Shown: positions 44,778-58,500, counted from the first letter of the stretch. The stretch: 64,000 bases of DNA from Poecilobothrus nobilitatus (GCA_947095535.1 OX352774.1:209052965-209116964); one strand, 5' to 3'. Notes: generated from the letters alone by a model not told the origin. A program made the numbers and translations.

Positions 44778-46038
44778 CAAGAAAAATAAATATCGTTATT
44801 TTTTTTTCTTTTAATCATTCTAATTTGATGCATACTTTTTTCATTTTCTTTATAATTCTTTTTTGCTTTCCTTCTAACACATTTCATTCATTTGAATTTT
44901 TCTTCATTTATTTTAAATTCTAAATTTCATTAAAAGTATTTTAAATGTAAAAATTTTCAGAACCCTTGGCATTCCTTTTATAAAAATATCTACTATATAT
45001 CTACTTATAAATGTTATTATATATATACAAGTTCTTAACATCATTAACATTTTACCCAACTTAAGTCACTCCTTCAAACTAACCCTAAACAAATTTTCAT
45101 CAAAAACTACTCACTCATTCCCATAAAAATTCTCATAAAAATTGAAAAATATAAGAAAATTTAATTGAAATCAACTATTCTTAAATAGTTGAATCAAAAT
45201 TGAAATTGAAAAGATGATATTAAAATTTATTTTATCTTTTTGATCTGACAACCATTAAATAATAATATTGATAATGATATTGATGTTGCTAATGATGATA
45301 TTGATATTGATGTTGAATGATGTTGAATGTGACGTATGTTATATTAGTAAGTTACGTGTAAACAAAATGTGTATATATGTATATATTGTAGTTATATGGT
45401 AGAATAAAAATATGATGTGACTTTTCTTGTTTTTCTTTTTTTTTTTTTTTGTTGTCTTGTGTTGGAATTATGTTGAAAAAAAACGTACGTTTTGTGAAGT
45501 GATTTGAAAAAAATGGGGAAGGAAAAAAAAAAATACTCGCTTGATATATATTCATATAACATGATTTTGCATAAATTTTTTTTTGTTTTTTGAATTATTC
45601 TTTTATTAGTTTTCTCCCTTATGCAACAATAATTTTGAAAAGTTCTAGTTATAGAATTTTAAAGGTCAATGAATTCATATTTTATTACTATTATAAAAGT
45701 AATTTGACAGTAAAGCTTAATTAAAAAAAAAAAGAATAAAAAAAAGAAAAATAAATTGATAAAAATTTCCTAAAAACTTGAGGGATTCTATATGTACGCA
45801 ACGAAGAGAAAATTAAAATACATAGTTATACACCATCAATTAGTATAAGAGTCCAAGCAATGATAATAAAAATAGGTTGCCGCAGAACTCTTGTGCAGAT
45901 AAACAATTCAATTTTATTTTAAAAAAAAAACTCCAATGATATTTTATACCATTGTAATGAGAAGTAAAAATTGATAAACTCATATAAAAAAAATCATCTT
46001 ATTATATGATCACCATGATTAACAGGGAAAGCTCAGAA
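44778..46038. other. AT-rich non-coding stretch with GAT/GTT microsatellite
   Basis: ATTGATAATGATATTGATGT and related units run over about 45262-45330. ORF 45352-45555 has poly-Lys and no motif. Confidence 0.45.
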
Positions 46039-46350
46039 GGGATTCATGCGGTTAGTTATCAAAGTTATTCTAAAGTCTAAGTCAGATATTGGGCCGAATG
46101 CATAAAACTGAGTTTGAACTTAAATTTCACTTTTTGAAACAAAAACTACTCTTGATCTACTAAGATCTATTTGAAAAAGTGACATTTCAATTCAAACTCA
46201 GCATTCGACCGATTGCTTCAGATAATTCCATTTATTTAAAAAGGGAAAAATCTTAAAGCTTAAAAGGTATTCATGAGGCTAGTAACCAATGTTATTCTAA
46301 AATCTATATCAGATATTGTGTCAGATAATTTCGTTTAGTTAAAAGAAAAA
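46039..46350 (+). repeat. About 104-bp tandem duplication interrupted by a MITE
   Basis: GGGATTCATGCGGTTAGT at 46039 and GGTATTCATGAGGCTAGT at 46266 begin two units that continue TTATTCTAAA, CAGATATTG and TCAGATAATT. The first unit is split by the insertion at 46092-46210. Confidence 0.7.
46092..46210. mobile_element. 119-bp foldback MITE
   Basis: GGCCGAATGCATAAAACTGA and, inverted, GGTCGAATGCTGAGTTTGAA; both arms continue to AAnTnTCACTTTTT. ATTG flanks both ends (46088-46091, 46212-46215). The uninterrupted second tandem unit at 46318 shows the empty site. Confidence 0.75.
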
Positions 46351-48120
46351 TAAGTAAGAAAGATAAAATACAGTTTAACAAAGTAAAAGCATGTCACTAT
46401 TTAGATAAGTCTGTCAAGTCTGTCCGTCATAAACTGAAGTTCATAATAAACATCAATGGGCATAGCTTTACTAAAAATATTCAGTAACTGTGAAATCATT
46501 AAATTTGTACAACTATCAAAGTTTCTCAAAAGTAACTGACTATAGATATAAATAAAATAAAATCTAAGTTTCTAATTATTCTAAAGTAAAATTAAATCAA
46601 CGCAATGATAAATAAAAATCTGCAGTCATCCTATACTTCAAGTTCTCTATATAGGTTTATTGAAGGTTCAGTTTATAAAATGACAACAATTTTTTAATAC
46701 ACTTTAAAAACTAAACGAAAATATTAACATTTCGTAAAATACGTAAAGTACACCAAAATTTTATATTCTGTACATCATGGTTCATCTGAAATATGAAATT
46801 TATATTGAAACTTTAAACAAAAGGATAGAAGATAAATTTCAAGTATTTTTTATAGTAAAATTACTTGATATACACATATATCTTTTATTTGTTTTCTAAT
46901 ACTTATCAATAAAAACCAAAGAATTAATAAAACTTACAGAATCTGAATTTGGTCCAAAAAGTTGGAAAAAAAAGTTGAGAAAAGATTCATTAAAAATAGT
47001 TTATTATCAAATTTCCCAATTTAATTTTTTTTTTTTATGTTAATTTTACGCTATCTTTAAAAAACCATATAAATGTAATAGTAATTTCGAAATTATAAAA
47101 AAAAATAAAAATTAAAAGTTTAACACAAAATCAAATTCTATTTGCATAATACAATAATCAATATACAAATGTCGTATAATATAGATTTTGTCCAATATTA
47201 ATAGCATTTTTTATAATTCCGTACATTTTGCAATAAATGCAAATTATTAAAAGGATAATACAAATCCATATGAAGTTATATAATTGAATGGATGGTATTC
47301 TTATTATATGAATTTATTTACATTATACTGAAATTAAAATATTTTAGATTAAAATAGAAATTCTCTCAATTTTAAATATGGAAATATATTTTTTTTTTTG
47401 TGTTAGTATTTACAATTTTTAATGGTCAGTTTGTTTTAGTGCAATTTTAGTTTTGTAAATGCGATAGTTTTAGTTTTCGATAATGCCTTTTGTTAAATTT
47501 AATTGTTAAAATGATCAGTAAAAATGTACTTTTTTTCATTTATTACAACTTTTATTAGTTTGCAGTAAGCAAATGCGTTTTTTTATCTCTTTTACCCTAG
47601 CCTAAAAGTGTGATCAGACGAGATGGTACTAGCAAGATAGTGCACAACCACAAATACATGAACATTTGCGACAAAACAATTACATTTTTTTCAACTATCT
47701 TCTCTACTTGCTTGAAATTTTTCTATAGCTATAGTAATTCAGTTAGTAATTTGACATTTCGTATATTTCAAAATGGTGAAAAATGCAAAAAGGCATTCTC
47801 AACATTAATGTCAGAAGTTTTCTTCTGACATACTTAATATGTTGTCATATTTTCAATTTAAAATAAAATAAAAAATTGAAAATAAAATTAAAACAAAAAT
47901 TATTTTTTAAAATTGATAAATGAAATATTTTTATAAGAAAAATGCCACCTATATACAGATATAGCAATTTGAAATTTCGTATTACACACTTGGAAGATAA
48001 TAATACTGGGGCTCTAATATTATAATAAACATGATTATAACATTATTCGAAATTAAATGACAATAAATCAATTGAATTTAAATTAATTCAAATTTACGTG
48101 AGTAGTTTCTTCCCAAAACG
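46351..48120. other. AT-rich non-coding stretch
   Basis: GTGTGATCAGACGAGATGG at 47608 looks like one end of a transposon but no partner was found. ATGTCAGAAGTTTTCTTCTG at 47808 starts a perfect small hairpin. ORF 47610-47828 has no motif. Confidence 0.35.
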
Positions 48121-48125
48121 AAATA

Positions 48126-48197
48126 GGGGCCTCGGTGGTCCAGTGGGTAAGAGCGTATAAAATACGCTGTAAACACAGAAGGAGTGTGGGTTCGAAG
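48126..48197 (+). mobile_element. tRNA-derived SINE, family 1, copy B (head only)
   Basis: The best preserved tRNA-like head: CTCGGTGGTCCAGTGGGTAA holds an A-box that fits TRGYnnARnGG, then GAGCGTATAAAATACGCTG, and GGGTTCGAAG as B-box. The body is absent; sequence changes at about 48198 into another repeat. Confidence 0.75.
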
Positions 48198-48480
48198 TTT
48201 CACTTGAAGGGTTAGAAGTAATATTTCAAAATTATTTTCTTTTACCCTTCGTACAAATTCAGTGTAATTGTTCTGGTTTGTTGTTTTTCTCCTAATCACA
48301 AAAGATTACAAAAGTTTAAACTAAAATTTTTCATTTTATTTAGTTAAAAGATTTAAAATAAATGAAAAATTTAATGTTTTCAAAACGTTAACACATCAAC
48401 GCGTTTCACTTTTAAACAACATACTAATGCCGTACATTTTCAATTATAAATACGCGTACGTTTTCAATCATAAGGTCCAC
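48198..48480 (-). repeat. Reverse partial copy of the 21799-23116 element
   Basis: On the minus strand GAAAACGTACGCG, AAACGCGTTGATGTGTTAA, GATTAGGAGAAAAAC, GGTAAAAGAAAATAATTT and ACTTCTAACCCTT follow in the same order as at about 22270-22560. The minus ORF 48078-48299 spans this and the SINE head and is an artefact. Confidence 0.7.
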
Positions 48481-51400
48481 TATATCGTCTGAGCTCTCTG
48501 GCTATTGGGTTAGAAAGAAAATCAATCAAATTAGCTGTTTGTAAATATACATTCGTTATTATTAATGCATTCTAACTTCTAAGCATTAGTTATTTTAAGA
48601 ATAGAATACTGTAGAATCATTACAATGCATATAAAATCCTTTAAATTCACGCTTAATCAATAAAAGTATGTTTTAAGTAAAAAGTATGTTTACTGGTAAT
48701 TTCTACCCAAAATATTAGTCAAACATATTTTACTTGATGAGATGTGATACATTTTATCCTCACAAAAAAAAAAAAAAGCAAAATTATAAATAAAATACCT
48801 TATAATTATAATCTTATAAAAAAAAAATATTTTTACTAATATGTACTGTTAATTTCAAATTTAATACTGATCATAAAAATGAAAAATCCTTTAAATAAAT
48901 TGTTTGTAACTGAATACAATTTGAATGTTATTAATTTAACTTTCTTTTTTGAATAATTTTAATTAATATTCATATATTATGTATACATATACTCGTATAT
49001 GTATAAAATTTTCATTAAACTTATAATAAATATAAAATTATGAATTTATATACGATTTTATTTTAACTGGTATAATTAATTCTAAAAAAAACAATTATAA
49101 TCATAAAATTATACTCCTATTATTATTATTAAAATGAAACTTTTTTAGAATTTTTAAAATAACCATGAATTATTAATAGGAAAATTAAAAAGAAAAAATA
49201 TATATATATTAAAAAACTATTATCTGTATTTTCTATTATGTATAATACTTAATAGGAAAAACCTACTTTAAATGATACTTTTAATTAAATAAAATCAAAT
49301 AACGACAACATAATAATGTCCTCGTTTTTTTTTTCGTATTTATGTATAATTTAATATGAAAAACGCAAAATAGCGTCCTAAATATTAAAAAAAACAAAAG
49401 GACAATTTAATTTGAATCAATACGTAGAAGGATACGTAAAAAAAGAAAACTTAAAAAACTTTTAAATTTAATTGCGTTCATTTTTTTTTTTTTTTTGCAT
49501 TAATTATTCAATTACAAAATTAAATTATCTTGTACAATAAACTTGTTTTTTTCCTGTTAAAATTAATACAAAAAAAAAAAAATTACACAACTTTTTATAT
49601 ATACATATGCACATATATATTATATCCTTTCAATTCTTTCAATAATTTTCTACTTATTTTATTGTATGTAATTATAACAAACACACACAAATGACCTAGA
49701 AAATTTTTCGAAATAAAACAGGTGTGTATAATAGTTTTTTTTTTCCTCCTTCTTTGTTATGGTTGTTTTTATTTTTAACCCATCAAAACTTAAATAACCA
49801 TTTCATTCTATTGTCCGTCATATTTTTATAATAATTTTATGATGAAAAGTGGATCAAAATAAAATATTATGTTACATATGAACAGGAAATTTAAAACCAA
49901 ACAAAAAAATGAAAAAAAAAAAAACATAAAAAAAAAAAAATGAACATCAAAAAGCTAAAGGATATATTTTGTCCTTTTTTTCACATAAATTTTTTCTAAA
50001 AAAAAAGAATTTTACAACAAAACCACAGAATCGAAACTAAAAGAGAACAGACACCCTCTTACACCACACACTGATACTAAATAAATCCAAATACATTGAG
50101 CAAAAAACAAAAAAAAAAAAGAGATATTTGAATTATACAGTAAAATTTAGTTAAATGAAACATGACCGTGTAATTTTTTTTTTACAAATAAAAAAAAAAT
50201 TTTAAGTTTTTAATTTGCATTTTTAAAGACTAATACGCATTTTAAAAACAAATACATACTTATTTATACATTTCATTGATTGTATTAGTAAATACATTGA
50301 AGATATTTTTAATTCACACTTTATAACTCACTGTTCAATTTATACATATGTTATGTATATACATTTCAGGAAAAAAAAAGCATAGAGTACAGATAAAAAT
50401 CATGTAATATACGTCTTTACTTTACTATTTACTTTAGATAAAGTCTATGTAAAATTCACTGTCTTGAAATGTAAATTATAAATGGATAAGGAATTAAAAA
50501 TAACTTAGAAGATTACTTTAATTTTAAACTTTTTACTTGACTTTATGACTTAAGTATAAACAAAAATAATATTTAACTAAATGAGTTTTCTGTCCTGTTA
50601 ATCAGCTGAGTTTTCTGTTTGAATTTGACGTTGATTTGGACAACGATTTCATTTGCAAAAATATATTTTCTCGAAATTAAAAAGTATTATAAATAATACA
50701 TATATGTATATACAAATATATATATAAATAAAGTTATTTCATGCAAAAGAATCGTTTCAAATACAGACTAAAAGAGAAAATAAAACGGACCCTTTTTAGT
50801 TTGCTAAAAAAAAAACAAATTATTTTGGGGGGCAAGAAATTTTTATATCCAGAAATTTAATATAGCAGACCAACACTCATACATTGGCAATGAGAAATCA
50901 AATGGAAAAAAAAACAATTTTTTTTTTTAATCTAAATAATATTGGTCGGGGTGTGGAATAACAAGGACGAAAAGACTATCTATATAATATATATATATAT
51001 ATATTTATAAATATGCAGAAATAAATGGATAGCTGTTGAAAGTGAAATATACCTATAGAAATATTTTTGTTATAAAATGATATTCTATAAGTATAAGGAG
51101 TGGGTGGGTGTTTATTATTACTGGATCGAAATTTTTAAATAAATATCAAAATATCCAAATACTCTAAGGGATTTGTAATTGCTTTTATACTACACTTTTG
51201 TTATTGAAATATTGTTTTTTTTTTTTTATTTGATTATATTTTGTGAATTAAAAATGTAGGTTTTTTTTCTGATTGAATTTATGTTGAAAAGGGATTTAAA
51301 TTTTAAAAAAATTTAAATTTTTAATGGTATTTTTTTTCTGTTTGATAATCTTATATAATTTTTTTCTATGATATTTTATTCACATGATAGATCTAAAATA

Positions 51401-53690
51401 AAATTGATATATAGCACTTCTTTTCTTTATACATGTTTATTAACTATTTTTTTTTATTCTTAATATTTACATTGTATTATTGAACCCTAAATGATTCATT
51501 TCTTCTTTTTATTTATATTTATCTCAACAATAATTTAGATTATAGATAATATAAATAAAAATTTACAACTGTTACTATACTAGTAGTATTTGTGTTTTGT
51601 GACCATACGTTCCACTATTTTGCATTTGAAAACATTTTATATACTTAAGATACATATTGCTATCTGAATATTATAGTTAGAATTGTAAAATATATTAAAT
51701 TTGGAAGTTTTCCGGTTACAATTTAAAGAAATTTTTGATTTAAATAAAGATTTATTGATTCCATTTTTATATTTACCCTTATATTTTTTTCCACCAAAAA
51801 AAAAAAATAATTTTTTTCGTTTCCTTTTTACACATAAGAAATTTAATTTAAAAGGTATATATTTTTTCAAGGAATATAAGTATCCTTTATCTATAAAAAT
51901 TTTAAAATTATACTGGAAGAATATCTTCATATTGTTGATAAAGAACCCTAAAGTTGCTAGGCAATAAAACAATCAATTCTTATCCAATAAAAATCAAAAT
52001 ACAAATACAAAAACTTTTCCTTTTATATACTAACACAAAAAAAAAAAAACAAGGGTCCTTTAATTTACAGGCAAGACAACGGAAAAATTCCTTATAAAAA
52101 TAAAATTTATTCTTTTATTTTGGGGGAAGCGGTGACAAAGCGCATTATTAGTCAAAAATAAAAATATAAAAAAAAATTTTGTTTTTCATTTTTCAAAACT
52201 TGTCAAAATTAACAGAGCAACAAAAAACGGAAATTAACTTAATCAATTTGTAATTTGCTATTCAAACTATAAAAAAAAACCAAAAAAAAAAAAGAAAAAC
52301 CTAAATTTGTATAAAAAACGGAAATGCCCCTTTCGTTAAATAGTTCCTTTTTTTTAATTTTAATTTTGTGCCATCTCTTATAACAATAATGAACTGAGGA
52401 AGGGCGAACAACAACAGAATTGCCAGCAAAAAAAAAAACAATTTTTTTATTTAAAAGAAAATGGCAAAGAAAATTAAAGGACTTAAAAGGAATAATTTTT
52501 TGTTTTTTATGTTTTTATAAAATACCTATATATAGGAAGAATAGGAAGAAAAACACAGTTTAAGGGAACATTTTTTAAAAGGTTTTTTTTTTTGTTTTAC
52601 ACGCGATAAATTAAGTCAAGCGTGAAATCAAATTTTATGAAAAATTTTAGAACCGTATAAAACTTGAAAAAAAAAAAACTATAATAAAATAACCAAAAAG
52701 GGGTACTGCCAGCCCTAATTGTACTTCTATCTAATGTATGTACATATCGTCTTGTTATATAGTATCTACTCGATAGAAGTTGGAATGAGTAAATCTAATA
52801 AAGATGTCTGATTTTGATTTTTTTTTTTAAATCGTTCTGTTTTTTTTTTTTTATCGTGCATTGAATACGAAAAATTGTAATTTCGTTCTCTATTTTTTTC
52901 TTCATTTTATATGTTTTTTTCTTTCAATTTTTTTTTTTGTTTCTTATTAGATCATAGGGTCAATAGGCCAGACTTTTATAGTAAGTAGCAGAAATTGAAA
53001 ATTAAATAGAAAAATCAAAAGATATATTTTTAGATTTTGGATATAGAAAAAAAAAACATTTATTGAATAGAACTAAGTATATAATAATGTTCTATAAGAG
53101 AGTGAATTGATTAAGAAGTATACGTATACATATAGGGATAATTATAATATATATATGTATATACATATATATATAGGAAATGATATTAAGAAAATAAAGA
53201 AATTTAACACCTGTTCTTTTTAAATATATTTTTTAGTTTTTTTTTTTATTTTTTTTTATTTTTAAAAAGGTCAATCAATGAAAAACTTAATTCATCATAT
53301 TAAAATTTGATTGATATTTTTGTAGGTGTTTAGTTATTTTTATTTTCTACCTTTTTTATTTGTTTTCTAAGAATAGACTTTGACAATACATATATAAAAT
53401 ATTTTATATAAGAAGGAGTTAAAGAACATAATGACACTTAAGAAGAAGAAAAATAGATTAAACAATAATAAACATGTAATATTTAATAGAGGATATTTGA
53501 GGACACAGACTGTTACTGCTTTTTCTTCAGTATCGAAATCTTATTTGATCAAAATGTTTTTGCTTTTAAACATTTTAAATTTCGAAAATTTTTATTTTCG
53601 ATCTGTTTCATTTTTTGAAATTTGCCTTAAATTACATTCATACATACATATACATATTCTGGAAAAAGTATATTATTCTGATCTTGTAAC
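48481..53690. other. AT-rich non-coding stretch
   Basis: Long poly-A/T and TATA microsatellites. Overlapping ORFs on opposite strands at 51637-51972 are low complexity. A less AT-rich patch at 52330-52440 and another at 52690-52800 (minus frame ITRRYVHTLDRSTIRAGSTP) give open frames on more than one strand; no gene can be supported. Confidence 0.35.
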
Positions 53691-53691
53691 C

Positions 53692-53735
53692 AATCAGTCA
53701 TTTAAATTAGAAAAATCAGTCATTTAAATTAGAGG
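53692..53735 (+). repeat. 22-bp tandem duplication
   Basis: AATCAGTCATTTAAATTAGA twice in direct tandem; it forms the end of the plus ORF 53431-53727. Confidence 0.75.
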
Positions 53736-53882
53736 GAGCGGCCGAACCCAAAACTCAGCTAATCAATTTTTTAAAATAGTAATAAATATAATTTTAGGGG
53801 AAAAAATTAAATTTTTTTTTAGAAAAATAAAATTTTTCAAAAAAAAAAAATGATTTTAAAATTTAAGATTAAAAAAATTAAG

Positions 53883-54070
53883 GAGGACTCGGTGGTCTAG
53901 TGAATAATAACGTATAAAATACGTTGCAAACACCGAGGGAGAATTAGTTTAAATCCCACATCGTCAGAATAATTTCCCTTTACGACATTTGCAGCCACGC
54001 CTGAAAAGGAAAGGCTGTGTAATTTCCTTGTCACATTCATGTGGCAGGGGAATAAACTAAAAACAAAAAA
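53883..54070 (+). mobile_element. tRNA-derived SINE, family 1, copy C (most complete)
   Basis: Head GAGGACTCGGTGGTCTAGTG, CGTATAAAATACG and CACCGAGGG; then AATCCCACATCGTCAGAATA, CCTTTACGACATTTGCAG, CCACGCCTGAAAAGGAAAGG, GTGTAATTTCCTTGTCACAT and ATGTGGCAGGGG, ending AATAAACTAAAAACAAAAAA. The B-box is decayed (AGTTTAAATCC). It defines the family length as about 185 bp. Confidence 0.8.
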
Positions 54071-55245
54071 AATTAAAATTTCGGTATGCTCCCCTTTAAT
54101 GGATATTGAAAAACAAAAAAAAAACTTCCTAGATTGTTTTTTAAAAATAAAAATACATATAAAAATTGATTTTTAAATTTAAAATTCTTAAAATAAAAAA
54201 AAATTTTTGTCATTAAAGTTAAAGTAATTTAATAAAATGAAAGTCATTTCCAAAACTTATATTCCTTAAAAGTTAACAAAAAAATATTTTAAGATTTTTT
54301 TTATTAAGACAAAATTTAATTTTAAAAAAATGAATAACTTTTTTTTTTTCTTGTTTTTGGTTAATCTAACAAGGCTATCTTAGGCTATATAATAAAGTTA
54401 ATCAAGAATGAAATGTAATTTAATAACATGGTTTGTATATTCTTATGAATATCTTTTTTTTTTATACATGATTTGTAATATATTATGCATATAAATGTAA
54501 CAAATATAGATCCTGAATTTTAATTAAAATGAAAGGAAATAGATAATAATAGACTATTTTCATTAACTATACTATATCAAATTTATAATACATATTAAAA
54601 ATGAAGGGATTTTCATATATTATGACCGGATACATATCATAATATATATACATATATGTAATAATATTATGTATCTATAAATATAATATTGTAAGATAAT
54701 TTTATTTATCATAATGATATCGTTCGGAAATGATATTTAAACATTTTTTTTATGTCAGTTTTTAATGACAATGATATATTCTGCCTTTTATAAGTTAAAA
54801 TTAAAATTTTAAAAAATATATAAATAAATATTGTAAAATTAACAAAAAAAAAATGGAAGAATTTTAGATATTCAAGTTAACTTAATCAAGAGTGTTAACT
54901 TTTTTATTTTTAACTTACTTTTAATTCAATTTTTTATTAAAATTTATACTTGAATTGAAACACAATTTCCTGTTTATTTATGTATGTATATTTTTTTCTT
55001 AATTTTCAGTTGAGGATTTTATTACTTTAAAAGTTTAAAATCTGTAATTATTGTGTATCTTATTAAATATGTATTCTGGAAATTTGATCAGAGTAAGAAT
55101 ATGCCTTGTAAGAAAAGGATAAAAAGCAATCAAGTAATTCGAAATATATATTTTAAAAGTTAGTATCAGTATATTTACATTTAAAATTACAAAAATTTTG
55201 TAGATATACAAAAATAAATACATATTATATGTATGTATATTATAG
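54071..55245. other. AT-rich non-coding stretch
   Basis: Nothing supported; CATA/TATG microsatellites near 54640. Confidence 0.45.
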
Positions 55246-55247
55246 TA

Positions 55248-56014
55248 CAGTAGAAATCTTTTATAATGTCCCACCATAGAAACACCAAAATCCGTTGTAA
55301 TAACCGCTTCTTTTTATATTAGATACTTTTGTTTTTTAATAAAAAACCTATCATTAAACGAATTCAAATTATTTAATGATTTTTTTCATAATTAAATAAA
55401 TACTAAAATTAAATGTTTTCTTTAAAAAAATATAAATAAATAAATAAAAGTTGTCTCATATGCATATCCTTCAAAATACATTCACATGCATTCATATCTT
55501 TAATAATTTTCTTAAAATCAAAAAATAAATAGAAATTAACGTCAAATAAATTGTCGCTGGTCGATTAAGCATAGTTTTTTTTTTTTGCTGCAAAATTTGT
55601 AAAACGATTAAATTTAAAGCGCTGTACTGAACTGAATGCATCCATTGTTAAATTTTTTTTAAATAATAAAGGTTTTCATGTTTAAATTTTTAAATATTTT
55701 TATAAAAAAATTTTTAAATCTGTTTATTCCTTAGAAATTTTTTTTCAATTTCATTTTCAATAATTTTGTATAACATTAATATAGTCGGTTTGGATTGGAT
55801 AAAGAAAAAAAAACTAAATTTATTATTTTTGTCATTATAAGCGACATCTTTTGCCAAAAACCTTTGAATTATATGAAGCAATTTCTGATTGGTTTATTGA
55901 AACCATGCGATATTATTTTATTACAATTCATATTGAAGTTAACACAAATGAAGCAAATTATGTCGTCTAAATTGCTTTCGATATAAGTGGTGTCGTTATA
56001 AGTGATTCCGACTG
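55248..56014. mobile_element. Pogo/Tigger-type remnant with TA flanks
   Basis: The left end, after TA, reads CAGTAGAAATCTTTTATAAT. The right end, on the other strand after TA, reads CAGTCGGAATCACTTATAAC. CAGT(A/C)G-AATC-TTATAAcG ends with TA duplications are the pogo/Tigger pattern I know. A second terminus-like block (TAGTCGGTTTGGATT) at 55784 suggests the real element may be the shorter 55784-56014, or that one element sits inside another. The ORF 55795-55986 is not a transposase. Confidence 0.6.
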
Positions 56015-56557
56015 TATTTTAATTAAGATTTTTGATTAATTATTAAAATATGAAGGGTGTTGTAAAAGCGAATTTGCCTGTATGCACCCAAAAGATTTTT
56101 TTACAAATATTTAAATTTAATTTTAATTTTTCTTGTTGGGAAAATTTGCAATTCACAAAAAATAATTTCCATTTACGACGTATTAGAAGATTTTATGAAG
56201 TTCTCATTACGATGTACATATATATTATACACAACTGTCTTAAACTAAACAAAGTTACCATTTTCAAACTAAATTTTTTTTTTTTTGGTTATTTACATAT
56301 TATAATACTATACATACACATACTATAATTTAGAACCTTGTTAATACATATAATAAAAACTTACTACAATTTTTATTTAATTATTATAATTTATTATTTA
56401 ATCTAATTAAATTTTTAATTAATTATTCATATTTATTATTTACATTATCGATTAACTGTCAGTCATTAAAAGTCGAAAAAAGATTATAACTATTCTAGGA
56501 AAAAAAATCCATCCTCTATAAATAAAATTTAATACATAATCAGTTATTTTACTTTAA

Positions 56558-56942
56558 CCCTGAAGTGATTCTAACAATTTGAATAACTGTTCAAAAATAG
56601 TAAAAAAAAAAAACATCCATCTTATTAACAGATAATTAATGGTATAGTAATAGTAAACGCACCTTTTTCAATTTCATTCTAAATTCAATCATAGAAATTG
56701 GTAAAATTTAATTCTCAATTTCGACGTACAAGATATTTTTTTGAAGTTTCTTTATACAGCAATTCTCAATTCCTGCGTAATGTAAAACACAATGTCGTCG
56801 TTAATTATGTAATTTTGAAACTGTTAATTAATTAAGATTTTATTATTTTTAAAATATAAGTATCTAAGTTGATCAATTCTGAAAGGTCAATAAGTCTCAA
56901 TGATCGAATGAGTAAATTTGACTCACAAAGGGATATAAAGGG
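56558..56942. mobile_element. PiggyBac-type MITE, 385 bp
   Basis: TTAA at 56554-56557 precedes CCCTGAAGTGATTC and TTAA at 56943-56946 follows AGGG; on the other strand the right end reads CCCTTTATATCCC then TGTGAGTC. TTAA|CCCT ... AGGG|TTAA is the piggyBac arrangement. The sub-terminal similarity is weak, so this is less sure than 60462. Confidence 0.5.
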
Positions 56943-56949
56943 TTAAAAA

Positions 56950-58500
56950 TGAATTAAAGATTTAAATTATGTAATATTATTTAAATAAAATATAATTAAA
57001 ATTAAATTAACTTAAAAAAAAAATTTTTTTTCTCAATTTCTACATATGTACACAATATGTACCTATTTTAAATTTTAAAATTTAATTTGATTTTTAATAA
57101 TTAAATTTTCATTTTTTTTTGTTTTTGTAAATATTTCCTTACATTTTTAAATCAGCAAAAAAAAAAAAACCAAAAAAATATGTGTAATATTTTTTTTTTT
57201 TAGTAAATTATTTTTCCAACATTTTTGTTTATTTTTTACTTATGTAAATCGTATAAATTATTATTTTTTTTTTTTTTTTAATTAATAAACCAACCACTCT
57301 CAGTTTATTTGCTTATTACTTTTACTCTTTATTTTATTTCAAGAAAAAAATTTAAAAAAAAATTTTTTTTTTTTTAATTTCGACCCAATTACAAGTAAAT
57401 TAAAAAAAATAACTGACCATTACAATATGAATAAAGTACGATAACTAAATAACGATTAAAATGAACATAATAATAAAATATAATGAAAACCAATATTTTT
57501 ACTTTACCAATTTAATATTTACTTTTTTTTTGTTTTTTTTTTTTTTTTAATTTTTAATATTTTTTTTATTTCTCGTGTATGTGTAAAGATTGATTCAATA
57601 TTCTGTCACCATCATCAACCTATAATATCAGATAGCTTCCCATTTTCCCCATTTTATATACTTAGTATCTATATAAGATATTTAAACACATTTTGTTATG
57701 GAATATTCCAAAGTAATGCGTTCATTTTTTAAATAGACCATATTATAAATATTATATTATTCAAGAAGGAATACAAAAAAAAGGAAAAAATAAAAAAAAA
57801 ACACCATAAATATAAATAAAATAAATGACAGTCGATATTAAAAAATATGAATGTCTTTATAAATCTATATAAAAATACATATATATAGATAACATATAAA
57901 ATATATATAAGTTAAAAGGATGAATAGATCAGATATAAAAAAAAAAAAAAAATATTGTTTACTTGTATGTAAGGACAAAGAATAATAAACCATTTGTATT
58001 AATATAATATATAATATATCCTTTTTTGTTGTACTGTTGTAAGAAAGAATTATCTTTCCTATATATATACACAATATAGCATAAACAATAATAACAACAA
58101 ATAAATAGTTATACTATATGTGTTTAGAATTTTATAAAAAAAAAAAAACAAAAAATAAATCCTTTTCATTTTATTTTAACAATGACAGTAACTAGGAATA
58201 GTAAGTATACGAATAAAAGAAAAATAAATACATATATGTGTGTATGTATATAAAACTAATATGTGTGATAAGAAGTTCAATTGATTTTGGGCAATCCTTT
58301 TATTCTGTTCCTTTTATCCATTTTTTTTTTTTTTAAATTTCCAAATATTATCCTTAATGTTAGTATCTATTATTTTCAAATATCCTTAAGTATAATAATT
58401 TTTTCATACTATATTATGTATATGTACTATATAGAATCTATCGGTTGTTATTTTAATGATTTTAACCTCATGTAATTTACAATTCACTATCAAATAGTTT
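56950..58500. other. AT-rich non-coding stretch
   Basis: On the minus strand this would be the 3' flank of the candidate exon at 58501. No other feature supported. Confidence 0.4.

Noticed and set aside
48078..48299. 73-codon minus ORF
   Set aside because: Composed of a SINE head and a repeat fragment.
51637..51972. 111-codon minus ORF and overlapping 88-codon plus ORF
   Set aside because: Opposite-strand frames over the same AT-rich sequence, rich in Lys/Phe/Ile/Asn, no motif.
53431..53727. 98-codon plus ORF
   Set aside because: No motif, ends in a recent 22-bp tandem duplication, no splice or leader context.
56050..56328. 92-codon plus ORF
   Set aside because: Second half is Phe/Ile/Tyr runs; no motif and no splice context.
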